Positions 7,327 to 16,389 of a DNA stretch of 64,000 bases are shown piece after piece. The stretch spans positions 5,702,001 through 5,766,000 of the forward strand of contig NZ_JAALDK010000001.1 in assembly GCF_013366925.1 (NCBI RefSeq), given 5' to 3'. Under the pieces are notes generated by a model. The model did not search any database. It was not told the DNA's origin and was given only the letters and a program-made list of their open reading frames with translations. Position 1 is the stretch's first letter. The number at the start of each line of letters is the position of its first letter. Source of the DNA: Paraburkholderia youngii. Lineage in GTDB: Bacteria > Pseudomonadota > Gammaproteobacteria > Burkholderiales > Burkholderiaceae. Position numbers and translations under genes: made by a program.

Positions 7327-8349
7327 TCAGATTGGCCCGGAACGGGACACATGGCGCCGCCAGCGGCGATCAATACACAGCCCTGCTATGACCAGCACGG
7401 CAGCCCATGCGACGACAACCAGCCATTGATACAGAAGGGCGAATTGTAGCGCCCAGAGAGCAAGCATTATGCCCGCCGCCATGAACAAGTACCAAATCCA
7501 CGCGGTCGATGCATGCCCCAAACCCGACTGCACCAGTCTTTGATAGTAGTGTTCACGATGCGCCTGCCAAAATTTTTCACCGCGCAGCAGGCGCTTGAGC
7601 AGCGTGACCGACGCATCGCCAATAAATGGCGCAAAGCACAGCGCCGGAAACCACACCGGCCAGACGCCCTCGCGCCAGCCCCAATAGCCGAGCGCGCCGG
7701 CCAGAAAGCCGAGCGGGATCGAGCCGGCGTCGCCGAGAAAGATGCGCGCTGGGTGAAAGTTGAACAGCAGAAAGCCCGCGGCCGCGCCCGCGACGATCAG
7801 GCTCGCCGTCGCGAGCGCAGGGTCCGCATGCGCCGACAGCGAGGCGGCCACCGCGTAGCCGCCGAAGCCGAACAGCGCCATGCCGCCCGCGAGGCCGTCC
7901 GAGCCGTCCATGAAGTTGTAGAGATTGACGAGCCACACGAGCAGGACCGCCATGCACGCGAGCGCCCACCACGGCACGTCGGCTGGATAGACGGCGATCA
8001 GCGCCGCCACCGCCGCCGCATGGCCGCCGAAGCGCACCCGTGCGGGCAGGCCGCGGCGATCGTCGATCTGCGAAAGCGCCGCGAGCAACGCCGCGGCAAG
8101 CGCGGGCAGCCACAGCGACGGCACCGCGAGCGCGATCAGCAACACCACGACCGGCACGATGCCCCAGCCGCCGACGCGCGGCGTCGGGCGCGTGTGCAGC
8201 GAGCGGTCGTTGGGGATGTCGGTGGCGAGCCGCCACGCGAGGCCGGTGCGCAGCAGCGTCCACAGGATCGCCGCGCAGGCGGCCAGCGCGGCGACGCCCC
8301 ACGGCAGTAGAGAGACGACGGAAGAGGCAGAATGTGCGGCGAGCGGCAT
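7327..8349 (-). CDS. Initiating polyprenyl-phosphate sugar-1-phosphate transferase (WbpL/WecA-like)
   Basis: Integral membrane PNPT enzyme expected to load a HexNAc-1-phosphate (for example QuiNAc, FucNAc or GlcNAc) onto undecaprenyl phosphate at the inner membrane. Motifs: NDRSLHTRPTPRVGG near the N-terminus, NFMDGSDGLAGG (metal loop), FLGDAGSIPLGF, and HREHYYQRLV. The ATG at 8347-8349 is chosen because it starts at a proper first helix; an upstream start (8445) would add 32 non-hydrophobic residues and overlap the epimerase. The 11-base gap to the dehydratase implies one operon. Counterpart of wbiH. The enzyme pair with the upstream epimerase is typical of deoxy-aminosugar initiation. Confidence 0.9.
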   Translation of the reverse strand: MPLAAHSASSVVSLLPWGVAALAACAAILWTLLRTGLAWRLATDIPNDRSLHTRPTPRVGGWGIVPVVVLLIALAVPSLWLPALAAALLAALSQIDDRRGLPARVRFGGHAAAVAALIAVYPADVPWWALACMAVLLVWLVNLYNFMDGSDGLAGGMALFGFGGYAVAASLSAHADPALATASLIVAGAAAGFLLFNFHPARIFLGDAGSIPLGFLAGALGYWGWREGVWPVWFPALCFAPFIGDASVTLLKRLLRGEKFWQAHREHYYQRLVQSGLGHASTAWIWYLFMAAGIMLALWALQFALLYQWLVVVAWAAVLVIAGLCIDRRWRRHVSRSGPI

Positions 8350-8401
8350 CGTCGATAGCGTTAGCGGATCAGGTCGGAGTCGAGGCGGGTTCGGTACGTG
8401 G

Positions 8402-9361
8402 TCAATGCGTCGAGCGATACCACGCGACGGTTTCGAGCAGCCCATGCTCGACCGTATGCGGCGCAGACCAGTTAAGACATTCGCGGATATGCGAACTGTC
8501 GACGCGCAGCTCGCCGATCAGCCGGTCGATCTGCGCCGAGCGGCCGGTCAGGCGGCCCGCGACACGCAGCAGGCTGGCCGGCACCGGCACGAGCCGCGCG
8601 GGCACGTGAAGCTGGGTGGCCAACAGCCGCGCGAGCTCCGGCACGGTGAGATCGCGGCCGTCGGTCACGTGAAAGGTTTCACCGGCCGCGCGCGGATCGG
8701 TCGCGCAGTGCACGAGCGCGTCCGCGAGGTTATCGACGAACACGAGGCTGCGCAGCGCGCTGACCGCGCCGAGCGGCAACGGAATGCCCTTCGCGACCGC
8801 GTTCATCAGCTGCAGGAAGTTCGCGCGCACGCCCGGTCCATAGACCAGCGGCGGGCGCACCACGACGATTTCCAGTCCCGCCGAGCGGCCGTAGTCGAAC
8901 AGCGCGCGCTCGGCTTCCAGTTTCGAGATGCCATATGCATCGGACGGCGCGGGCTGATCCGTTTCGGCGATCGGCCGGCCGCTGCTCGCCTCGCCCACCG
9001 CCTTGATGCTGCTGACGAACACGAAGCGCCGCACGCCCGCGCGCCGTGCCGCGGCCGCGACCCGCAAGCTGCCCTCGACGTTGGTCGCACGATAGGCGGC
9101 GAGCGGCTCGGTCAGCGTTTCCTGCATCACGTGCACGCGCGATGCCAGATGGATCACCGCATCGCAGGTGAGCGCGACCGGCCAGCGCTGGTCGATACCC
9201 GCGAAGTCTTCGGTATCGAGCAGCCATTCGCGCACGCCCTCGGCGGCGGTCTGCGGCCGGCGCACCGCGCCGGTCACCCGATCGCCCCGCCGCAGCAGCG
9301 CGCGCGACACCGCCTGGCCGACGAAACCGTTGGCTCCGGTGACAAGGATCTGCAGACTCAT
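8402..9361 (-). CDS. NAD-dependent sugar epimerase/reductase (WbpV/WbpK-like)
   Basis: A 319-residue extended SDR with nucleotide-binding TGANGFVGQ at residues 8-16, FVSSIKAVGE, and catalytic YGISK. Members next to WbpL-type transferases reduce UDP-4-keto-6-deoxy-HexNAc to UDP-QuiNAc or UDP-FucNAc. That is consistent with the WbpM-like enzyme two genes downstream supplying the keto sugar. Corresponds in order to wbiG of Burkholderia. The ATG overlaps the TGA of a short upstream frame (ATGA), so translation may be coupled. The exact product sugar cannot be read from sequence. Confidence 0.88.
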   Translation of the reverse strand: MSLQILVTGANGFVGQAVSRALLRRGDRVTGAVRRPQTAAEGVREWLLDTEDFAGIDQRWPVALTCDAVIHLASRVHVMQETLTEPLAAYRATNVEGSLRVAAAARRAGVRRFVFVSSIKAVGEASSGRPIAETDQPAPSDAYGISKLEAERALFDYGRSAGLEIVVVRPPLVYGPGVRANFLQLMNAVAKGIPLPLGAVSALRSLVFVDNLADALVHCATDPRAAGETFHVTDGRDLTVPELARLLATQLHVPARLVPVPASLLRVAGRLTGRSAQIDRLIGELRVDSSHIRECLNWSAPHTVEHGLLETVAWYRSTH

Positions 9362-9504
9362 CGCAACGCTCCGTCACGCACTTCGCGGCGCTCGACTTCG
9401 CCGACGCCATGCCGCGCGACCCACGCAAACGGACGATCGCCGTCGGGACTCGACACGGCCGCAAACGGCGGGAAAGGCGGATCAGACACGATACAATCTG
9501 GCAT
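9358..9504 (-). CDS. Possible 48-codon ORF coupled to the epimerase gene
   Basis: A short frame from ATG 9502-9504 (MPDCIVSDPPFPPFAAV...) ends in a TGA that overlaps the epimerase ATG. No domain is recognised. It could be a remnant of a lost glycosyltransferase gene, a leader, or chance. The overlap is the only support. Confidence 0.25.
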   Translation of the reverse strand: MPDCIVSDPPFPPFAAVSSPDGDRPFAWVARHGVGEVERREVRDGALR

Positions 9505-9996
9505 CGGCGGTGCTTTCTCAGGAAGTCTGGCTGGGAACGTATTGTATTCGGGCGACACCCGTCGCGGCCTGCGAGTCGTCAGGGATGGCAGCGCGTCACC
9601 TGGGCGCTAGAATGTCTGCGCCGCCGCGACCACGCCGGCAGCCCCAACACGCGGCACGAGCGTCGGGCCGTGATAATAAAACGGACCTGCGCCCGCTGGC
9701 GCGTCGTTCGTACACTTCGTAACAACTCAAACATATTCGCGCATGTGGAATTCGTGGTATCGATCCGACGTGCTCGACAACAGCACACTCAGGCCTGCTC
9801 GCTGGCCGTGCGAACAGGCCCCGGCCCGCGCACCGGCAAGTCAACGCCTGAAGGCCGCGCAAGCGCGCGGCGCGCATCCACGTGAATGCCCCGAAACCTG
9901 CCGGTCTCGCCGCCGATCCCGCGCGCTACGCGCAGCGGCGTGCCACGATGTGCTGGTCTGAAGAAAAGAACTGTTTGAGCGACTAGAGTCCGATCT
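9505..9996. other. Divergent intergenic region upstream of two polysaccharide operons
   Basis: About 490 bases between the wbiG-like operon (minus) and the GT operon (plus). It must hold promoters for both. No gene, strong hairpin or clear sigma-70 box pair was found by eye. Confidence 0.4.
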
Positions 9997-10968
9997 ATGA
10001 AAGTGCTGTTCGCCACCTACCCGATGGCTTTCCACACCCCCGGCGGCGGAGAAATCCAGTTGCTTGCGTATCACAAGCATCTGCCCGCGCATGGCGTCGA
10101 CGTCACGCTGTTCGATCCGTGGAAGCCGCGTTTTCTCGAACACGACGTGGTGCATTTCTTCTCGTGCGTCGGTGGCTCGGTGCACCTGTGCAACTTCGTC
10201 AAGCAACTCGGCTTGCCGCTCGTCGTGTCGTCGAGCCTGTGGGTGACCGAAGAAACCAGGCACCTCTATCCGATCGGCGAGATCCATCATCAGTTTTCTC
10301 TCGCGGACCGTGTGGTCGCGAACTCCGAGATCGAGTGCGATACGCTCGCGCGCATCTTCGATCTGCCGCGCGAAAAATTTGCGAGTGTGCTGAACGGCGT
10401 CGAACCGAGCTTTTACGAGCCAGTCGCGCCGGAGCCGTTCCGCCGTGAATACGGCATCGAAGGACGCTTCATCCTGAACGTCGGCAACATCGAGCCGCGC
10501 AAGAACCAGCTCGCGCTGATCCGCGCGATGAAATCGTTCCCCGAACTGAAGCTCGTGCTGATCGGCCATCAGCGCGATCCCGAATATGCGAAGACGTGCT
10601 TCGACGAGGGTGGCGAGCAAGTCGTCTACGCCGGCACGCTGCCTCACGATTCGCCGCTGCTGCGCTCGGCCTACGCGGCTTGCGAAGCGTTCGTGCTGCC
10701 GAGCACGCTCGAAACGCCGGGGCTCGCCGCGCTCGAAGCGCATGCGGCGGGCGCGCGCATCGCGGTGACGAAAGTTGGCTCTACCGAAGAATATTTCGCG
10801 CAGCATGTCGCCTACCTGGATCCGTTCGACGTCGACAGCATTGCCGGTTCGATCCGCGCGGCGCTCGCGCAACCGCGCGGCGCTGCCGCGGCCCCGACGC
10901 GAGATCTGACCTGGCAGGCCGTCCTGTCGCCCCTGAAAGACCTCTACGATTCCTTGCTGACGAAATGA
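9997..10968 (+). CDS. Glycosyltransferase family 4 (GT-B)
   Basis: Cytoplasmic retaining-type glycosyltransferase that probably adds one sugar to the lipid-linked glycan. 323 residues: N-terminal acceptor half from MKVLFATYPMAFHTPGGGE, then donor-side signatures NVGNIEPRKNQ (near 161) and ETPGLAALE (the E-x7-E motif). Slightly short for GT4, with a compact N-terminal half. First gene of a four-gene plus-strand operon; its TGA overlaps the next ATG by four bases. Donor and linkage unknown. The N-terminal THS/TYP...F-x-T-x-GGGE pattern is shared with the minus-strand protein at 20119-21108, suggesting related acceptors. Confidence 0.85.
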   Translation: MKVLFATYPMAFHTPGGGEIQLLAYHKHLPAHGVDVTLFDPWKPRFLEHDVVHFFSCVGGSVHLCNFVKQLGLPLVVSSSLWVTEETRHLYPIGEIHHQFSLADRVVANSEIECDTLARIFDLPREKFASVLNGVEPSFYEPVAPEPFRREYGIEGRFILNVGNIEPRKNQLALIRAMKSFPELKLVLIGHQRDPEYAKTCFDEGGEQVVYAGTLPHDSPLLRSAYAACEAFVLPSTLETPGLAALEAHAAGARIAVTKVGSTEEYFAQHVAYLDPFDVDSIAGSIRAALAQPRGAAAAPTRDLTWQAVLSPLKDLYDSLLTK

Positions 10969-13160
10969 CAAAACCCGTGACGAACATCATGAAGAACTTT
11001 GAACTTCGTCCCCTGAATCACGTCGAGGCCGCCTCGGATTCCAGGTTCGCGTGGAAAGCGACGAACAGCGATCCACAGTTCGAGCTGACGGGATGGGAGG
11101 AGCTGTCGGGTCGCGCCGCGTGCATTTCGTTCGAGCTTGCGAAAGAAGACATGCCGGCCTCGCCGTGCATGATCTACTTCGATGCGGGCGCGGGCATGTC
11201 GGAGCACGCGACTATCGGCCTCGTGGTCGACGCTAACGGCAAGGTGGATCAGGTGGTCGCGTTTCCGCCGCTGGTCGGTCCGCTGCGCCTCGATCCGATC
11301 GCGCGCTCGGGACTGTTTTCCATCAACGGCTTCAAGGTCGAACTGGTGGCCGACGCCGACTGCCCGACGGAGCTGCTCGAACGCGCACGCCGAATGGCGT
11401 CGTGGGGCGGCGGCGCGCAGCCCGCGCCGGCACCCACCGTCGGTCACACGTATCAGGAATGGATCGAACGGCACGAGCCGCCCGCCTCGCATTACCCGGT
11501 ACTGCGCGCGCGCTCGAAAACCTGGGCGCTGCAGCCGCTCATCAGCATCGTGATGCCGACCTACAACACGCCGGCCAAATGGCTGCGCATGGCGATCGAT
11601 TCGGTCGTCAATCAGGTTTACGAAAACTGGGAATTCTGTATCGCCGACGACTGCTCGACGAACCCCGAGGTCAAGCAGGTGCTCGACAGCTACGCGGCGA
11701 AAGATCCGCGCATCAAGATCGCGTATCGCACGACCAACGGCCACATCAGCAACTCGAGCAACACGGCGCTCGAACTCGCCGTCGGCGACTTCGTCGGCCT
11801 GCTCGATCACGACGACGAATTGCATCCGCTCGCGCTCTATTGCGTCGCCGAACTGATCAACGCGCATCCGGACGCGACGGTGATCTACAGCGACGAAGAC
11901 AAGATCTCGATCGACGGCGTCCGCTCGGACCCGTACTTCAAATGCGACTTCAACTACGATCTGTTCCTGAGCCAGAACATGATCTCGCATTTCGGCGTGT
12001 ACAAGACTTCGGTGATGAAGGAGGTCGGCGGCTTCAGAGCCGGCTTCGAAGGCTCGCAGGACTATGACCTCGCGCTGCGCGTGATCGACCGCGCGGGCCA
12101 TCACACGGTGTATCACGTGCCGCGCGCGCTGTACCACTGGCGCATGATTCCCGAAAGCACGGCGGCCGGCCACGAAGCCAAGCCGTATGCGCACATCGCT
12201 GCGATGCGCGCGCTCGACGAACATCTCGCGCGCAACGGCATCCACGCGCACACCGAGCACGCGCCGGGCACGGACGCGTTCAACAAGGTCGTGTACGACC
12301 TGCCCGAGGTGCTGCCGTCGGTGGAGATCATCATTCCGACGCGCGATTCCGCCGGACTCGTCGAGCAATGCGTGGAATCGGTGCGGCAGAAGTCGAGCTA
12401 TCCGAACTTCCGCATCACGATCATCGACAACGGCTCGGTCAAGCAGGAAACGCACGACCTGTTCGCCCGCCTGCAACAGGACGAGCGCATCAAGGTCGTA
12501 CGCGACGATTCGCCGTTCAACTACTCGGCGCTGAACAACCGCGTCGCGCTCGCGAGCACCGCGGACTTCGTGTGTCTGATGAACAACGACATCGAAGTGA
12601 TCAACGCCGACTGGCTCGAGGAAATGGTGTCGGTCGCGTTGCAGGCGAATGTCGGCGCGGTCGGCGCGAAGCTGCTGTATCCGGACGACACGATCCAGCA
12701 TGGTGGCGTGGTGCTCGGCGTCGGCGGGATCGCGAGCCATGCGCACAAGCATTTCCCCAATACGCACCCCGGCTACTTCGCGCGCGCGCGCCTGCGCAAC
12801 GTGATGTGCGCGGTGACCGCCGCGTGCCTGCTGATCCGCCAATCGATCTACAAGGAAGTCGGCGGCCTCGACGAACAGTTACACGTCGCCTACAACGACA
12901 TCGATTTTTGCTTGCGCGTGCGGCAAACGGGCTACCGCAATGTGTGGACGCCCTACGCGGAGCTTTATCATCACGAATCGGCAACCCGCGGCGCCGAAGA
13001 CACACCGGAAAAAATCAGCCGCTTCAACCAGGAATCCGAGTTGGTCAGACAGCGCTGGGGACATCTGTTGATGAACGACCCCTGCTATTCACCGAATCTG
13101 ACACTGACTGCCGACGATTTTTCTTTTGCCTGGCCTTCAAGGATTGCCAATCTTGATTAA
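10965..13160 (+). CDS. Two-domain glycosyltransferase family 2 (rhamnosyltransferase-like)
   Basis: 731 residues with a ~170-residue N-terminal region of unknown role followed by two GT-A domains. The first starts ISIVMPTYNTPAKW, with DDCST, and LLDHDDELHP (metal-binding DxD-type). The second starts VEIIIPTRDSAGL, with IIDNGS and LMNNDIEV, and ends in a WbbL-type tail (CLRVRQTGYRNVWTPYAELYHHES). Tandem GT2 proteins often alternate two linkages when polymerising O-chains; this is family knowledge applied here. Start taken at ATG 10965, which forms an ATGA overlap with the previous gene, rather than the long upstream extension antisense to nothing real. RmlABCD in the window would supply dTDP-L-rhamnose. 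Confidence 0.9.
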   Translation: MTKPVTNIMKNFELRPLNHVEAASDSRFAWKATNSDPQFELTGWEELSGRAACISFELAKEDMPASPCMIYFDAGAGMSEHATIGLVVDANGKVDQVVAFPPLVGPLRLDPIARSGLFSINGFKVELVADADCPTELLERARRMASWGGGAQPAPAPTVGHTYQEWIERHEPPASHYPVLRARSKTWALQPLISIVMPTYNTPAKWLRMAIDSVVNQVYENWEFCIADDCSTNPEVKQVLDSYAAKDPRIKIAYRTTNGHISNSSNTALELAVGDFVGLLDHDDELHPLALYCVAELINAHPDATVIYSDEDKISIDGVRSDPYFKCDFNYDLFLSQNMISHFGVYKTSVMKEVGGFRAGFEGSQDYDLALRVIDRAGHHTVYHVPRALYHWRMIPESTAAGHEAKPYAHIAAMRALDEHLARNGIHAHTEHAPGTDAFNKVVYDLPEVLPSVEIIIPTRDSAGLVEQCVESVRQKSSYPNFRITIIDNGSVKQETHDLFARLQQDERIKVVRDDSPFNYSALNNRVALASTADFVCLMNNDIEVINADWLEEMVSVALQANVGAVGAKLLYPDDTIQHGGVVLGVGGIASHAHKHFPNTHPGYFARARLRNVMCAVTAACLLIRQSIYKEVGGLDEQLHVAYNDIDFCLRVRQTGYRNVWTPYAELYHHESATRGAEDTPEKISRFNQESELVRQRWGHLLMNDPCYSPNLTLTADDFSFAWPSRIANLD

Positions 13161-16100
13161 TCTGGGACCCCAAAAAAATAAGACCGGATGGCTGGCGGAG
13201 TACCGCCATCCATCGCCGGGGGAACTGTTCTGCCTGCCGAGCGCGATCTACTTTCTGATGAAGTTCAGAGCCGATCTCGCGCGCTTCAATTCCAAAGTGC
13301 TCGATGACCGCGTCACGCTGTACTTCTGGTGGGAAATGTCGGCGCGCGAGACGTATCCGGACTTCGACTGGGTACTGCGACAGGAAGACCTCGAATATCT
13401 GCGCCGGCTCGATAACGACACGCTGATCGAGCGGCATCCGGACGCCGTCACGTACTGGCTCGGTTCGACCAAACCGAGCGTGCTCGATGCGAAGCATCTG
13501 AGCGAAACGCTGCACGAACCCGTCACCGTGCTCGAAGAAGCCGGCCTGCAATTGCCGAAGCTGATGACGACGATCGTGCGCAATCGCGGCGATCTGTCCC
13601 AGGCGTTCAACCTGAACACGCTGACCGGCTATCTGAACGTCCTCGACTGGTGGGAGCAGTACGGGCAGGTCACCTGTCCACGCGTGACGTGGCATCCGCC
13701 GATCGCGTGGCCGGGGCTGCTGGAACCGATCGACGCACCCGACTCCAGCGCGATGCCGTTTCCGCGCTTCCTCGCGCTCATCACGACCGAGCGGCCCGAT
13801 CTGCGCAGCGCCTTCAATCTGAACAGCTTCACGTCGCGGCTCAACGCGCTCAGCTGGTGGGAAGACCACGGCCAGCGCGAGTATCCGCGCATCAAGTGGT
13901 CGCAGCCGCCGATCGGCGGCTTCATGCTCGAGCCCGAAGCGCCTCCCGCGGACGGCGGCCCTTACGTGCCGCGCTTCCTGTGCGAGATCTACAAGGACCG
14001 GCCGGACCTGCAGGCGACCTTCACGCTGCAGTCCTTCCGCGGGCGGCTCAGCTGCCTGTCATGGTGGATCGAACACGGCCAGCATCAGTACCACGCGATC
14101 AAATGGGTGCCGCCCACGCCCTCCGCCGCGATGTTCGAGCCGGAATTCGGCTCGCACGCCGACTGGCTGCCGGTGCCGCGCTTCCTGCGACTTCTGCACA
14201 GCGAGCGCCGGGACCTGCAGGAGCTCTGCTCGCTCGACAGCTTCACCGGGCGCCTGAAGTGCCTGTCGTGGTGGATCGAGCACGGGCAGCAACAGTATCC
14301 GGCGATTAACTGGGGCGTCCCGCCGTTGCCCGACAGCCTGTTCAAAATGGAAGCCGGCGAGCAAGGCGCGCTGCCGCTGCTGCCGCGCTTTCTGCCGCTG
14401 ATCTGGAACGAGCGGCCCGACCTGCAGGCGTCGTTCAACCTGAGCAGCTTCCGCGAGCGGCTCGCCTTCATTGCGTGGTGGGAAAAGCACGGGCACAGCG
14501 AGTACAACGCGATCGAATGGTCGCCGACAGATCTCGCCGAAGCACGCGAGGGCGAATGGGTGCAGCCCGCCACGCCCGCGCTGATGTTCGAGCCCGAATG
14601 GGGCACGCACGCCGACTGGCTGCCGGTGCCGCGCTTTTTGCGGCTCTTGCATGACGAGCGCCAGGATCTGCAGGAACTCTGCTCGCTCGACACCTTCACC
14701 GGGCGTCTGAAGTGCCTGTCGTGGTGGATCGAACATGGGCAGCAACAGTATCCGGCGCTTCACTGGGTGATCCCGCCGTTGCCCGACACCCTGTTCGCCG
14801 GGGAAGCCGGCGAGCAAGGCGCGCTGCCGCTGCTGCCGCGCTTTCTGCTGCTGATCTGGAACGAGCGCCCCGACCTGCAGGCGTCGTTCAACCTGAACAG
14901 CTTCAGCGAGCGGCTCGGCTTCATCGCGTGGTGGGACCAGCACGGCCACGACGAGTACTACGCGATCAAATGGACGCCGGCTCATCTCGCCGAAGAGCTC
15001 GCGAGAATCGACGACGAGCAGCCGGCCGACAACACGTCGCTGCCGCGCTTCCTGACGATGATCGCGAACGACCGCCCGGATCTGCGCGCCGTGTACGACC
15101 TGAACACCACGGAAGGCCGCGACCAGCTCGTGCGCTGGTGGAACGAGTGGGCGCCGAGCGAATATCCGCTGGTCGGCTCGCTGAAGGTGCGCTGGGCCGA
15201 CAGCGCCGACGACGAAGCCGATGACGACGCGCCCGAGCCCGCCCGTTATCACGCGCGCGTCGAAGGCGTCGGCTATGAATTCGGCGTCAACATCATCGGC
15301 TTCCCGCAGGGCGTGCTCGGCCTCGGCGAAGACGCGCGCATGGCCGCGCGCGTGCTGCAACTGTCGTCGACGCCGGTCACGCTGCTCAATGCGCCGATGG
15401 CGGGACCCGCGCGTCTCGAACACTCGGTCGATCATCTGATCAGCGATGAGCTCAAGTACAACATCAGCCTGATCTGCCTGCCGGCGCCCGAAATGGTGCG
15501 GCTCGCGCTGGAAGGCGGCCGCAAGCTGATCGACGCGCCCACGCACAAGATCGGCGCATGGCCGTGGGAACTGCCCCACTGGCCGAACGCGTTCGGCAAC
15601 GTGCATCAGATGGTCGACGAAATCTGGGCGCAGAGCCGCTTCGTGCAGAGCGTCTACAGCCGGCTCGGCAACACGCCGGTCTACCAGATGCCGATGGCGG
15701 TCGAAGTGCCCGCGCCGCTCGAGCCGAAGCGCGAACGCTTTGGCCTGCCGACCAACGAGTTCCTGTTCTACCTGATGTTCGACGGCAACTCGTGGCTGAG
15801 CCGCAAGAACCCGCTCGCCGGCGTGCAGGCGTTCAAGCAGGCGTTCGGCAACAGCTCACCGGGCGTCGGGCTCGTCATCAAGGCGATGAACGTGCGCGAC
15901 GACGACCCGGTGTGGCGCGCCGTGCTCGACCTGGCCGCGGGCGATAGCCGCATCCACATCGTGTCCGAGCGTCTGAGCCGCCAGGACTCGACCGACTTCA
16001 TGGCCTGCTGCGACGCGTACATTTCGCTGCACCGGAGCGAAGGTTTCGGCCGCGTGATTGCCGAGGCGATGGCGTTGGGGCAGCCGGTCGTAGTCACGAA

Positions 16101-16389
16101 CTTCTCGGGCAATGTCGACTTCTGCGAACCCGACACCGCATTTCTCGTAGACGGCGAACTCGTGCCGCTGCGTCCTGGCGACTACCTGTTCGCCGAAGGT
16201 CAGTATTGGTGCGATCCGGATGTATCGATCGCGGCGGAACAGCTCAAACGCATGATCGACGATGCGCCACTCCGTGAGCGCATCGCACTGTCGGGGAAGG
16301 CGCGCATCGAGCGCGATTACTCAGTTGAGGCAGTCGCACGCGCGTATGCGCGGCGGTTGAACGACATTGCGGAGGCGAAGACGACATGA
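13153..16389 (+). CDS. Giant GT4 glycosyltransferase with N-terminal WW-rich repeat array
   Basis: About 1,078 residues. A ~135-residue N-terminal segment (from NKTGWLAEYRHPSPGE) is followed by eight tandem units of ~69 residues (13561-15200). Each has the pattern RFLxLIxxERPDLQ..F.L.SF..RL..LxWWxxHGQxxYPAIxW. A linker follows, then a GT-B domain from YEFGVNIIGFPQG with WPWELPHWP, MFDGNSWLSRKNP and EGFGRVIAE (E-x7-E). I recognise the GT4 part but not the repeats. Start: TTG 13153 has AAGGA nine bases upstream and overlaps the previous stop; a TTG at 13126 is also possible and there is no early ATG. It overlaps the next gene by four bases. The repeats could bind glycan, carrier or other transferases; that is speculation. 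Confidence 0.85.
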   Translation: MINLGPQKNKTGWLAEYRHPSPGELFCLPSAIYFLMKFRADLARFNSKVLDDRVTLYFWWEMSARETYPDFDWVLRQEDLEYLRRLDNDTLIERHPDAVTYWLGSTKPSVLDAKHLSETLHEPVTVLEEAGLQLPKLMTTIVRNRGDLSQAFNLNTLTGYLNVLDWWEQYGQVTCPRVTWHPPIAWPGLLEPIDAPDSSAMPFPRFLALITTERPDLRSAFNLNSFTSRLNALSWWEDHGQREYPRIKWSQPPIGGFMLEPEAPPADGGPYVPRFLCEIYKDRPDLQATFTLQSFRGRLSCLSWWIEHGQHQYHAIKWVPPTPSAAMFEPEFGSHADWLPVPRFLRLLHSERRDLQELCSLDSFTGRLKCLSWWIEHGQQQYPAINWGVPPLPDSLFKMEAGEQGALPLLPRFLPLIWNERPDLQASFNLSSFRERLAFIAWWEKHGHSEYNAIEWSPTDLAEAREGEWVQPATPALMFEPEWGTHADWLPVPRFLRLLHDERQDLQELCSLDTFTGRLKCLSWWIEHGQQQYPALHWVIPPLPDTLFAGEAGEQGALPLLPRFLLLIWNERPDLQASFNLNSFSERLGFIAWWDQHGHDEYYAIKWTPAHLAEELARIDDEQPADNTSLPRFLTMIANDRPDLRAVYDLNTTEGRDQLVRWWNEWAPSEYPLVGSLKVRWADSADDEADDDAPEPARYHARVEGVGYEFGVNIIGFPQGVLGLGEDARMAARVLQLSSTPVTLLNAPMAGPARLEHSVDHLISDELKYNISLICLPAPEMVRLALEGGRKLIDAPTHKIGAWPWELPHWPNAFGNVHQMVDEIWAQSRFVQSVYSRLGNTPVYQMPMAVEVPAPLEPKRERFGLPTNEFLFYLMFDGNSWLSRKNPLAGVQAFKQAFGNSSPGVGLVIKAMNVRDDDPVWRAVLDLAAGDSRIHIVSERLSRQDSTDFMACCDAYISLHRSEGFGRVIAEAMALGQPVVVTNFSGNVDFCEPDTAFLVDGELVPLRPGDYLFAEGQYWCDPDVSIAAEQLKRMIDDAPLRERIALSGKARIERDYSVEAVARAYARRLNDIAEAKTT

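Noticed and set aside
10596..10964. Upstream extension of the GT2 gene
   Set aside because: Overlaps the preceding GT in another frame; the ATGA start at 10965 is better.
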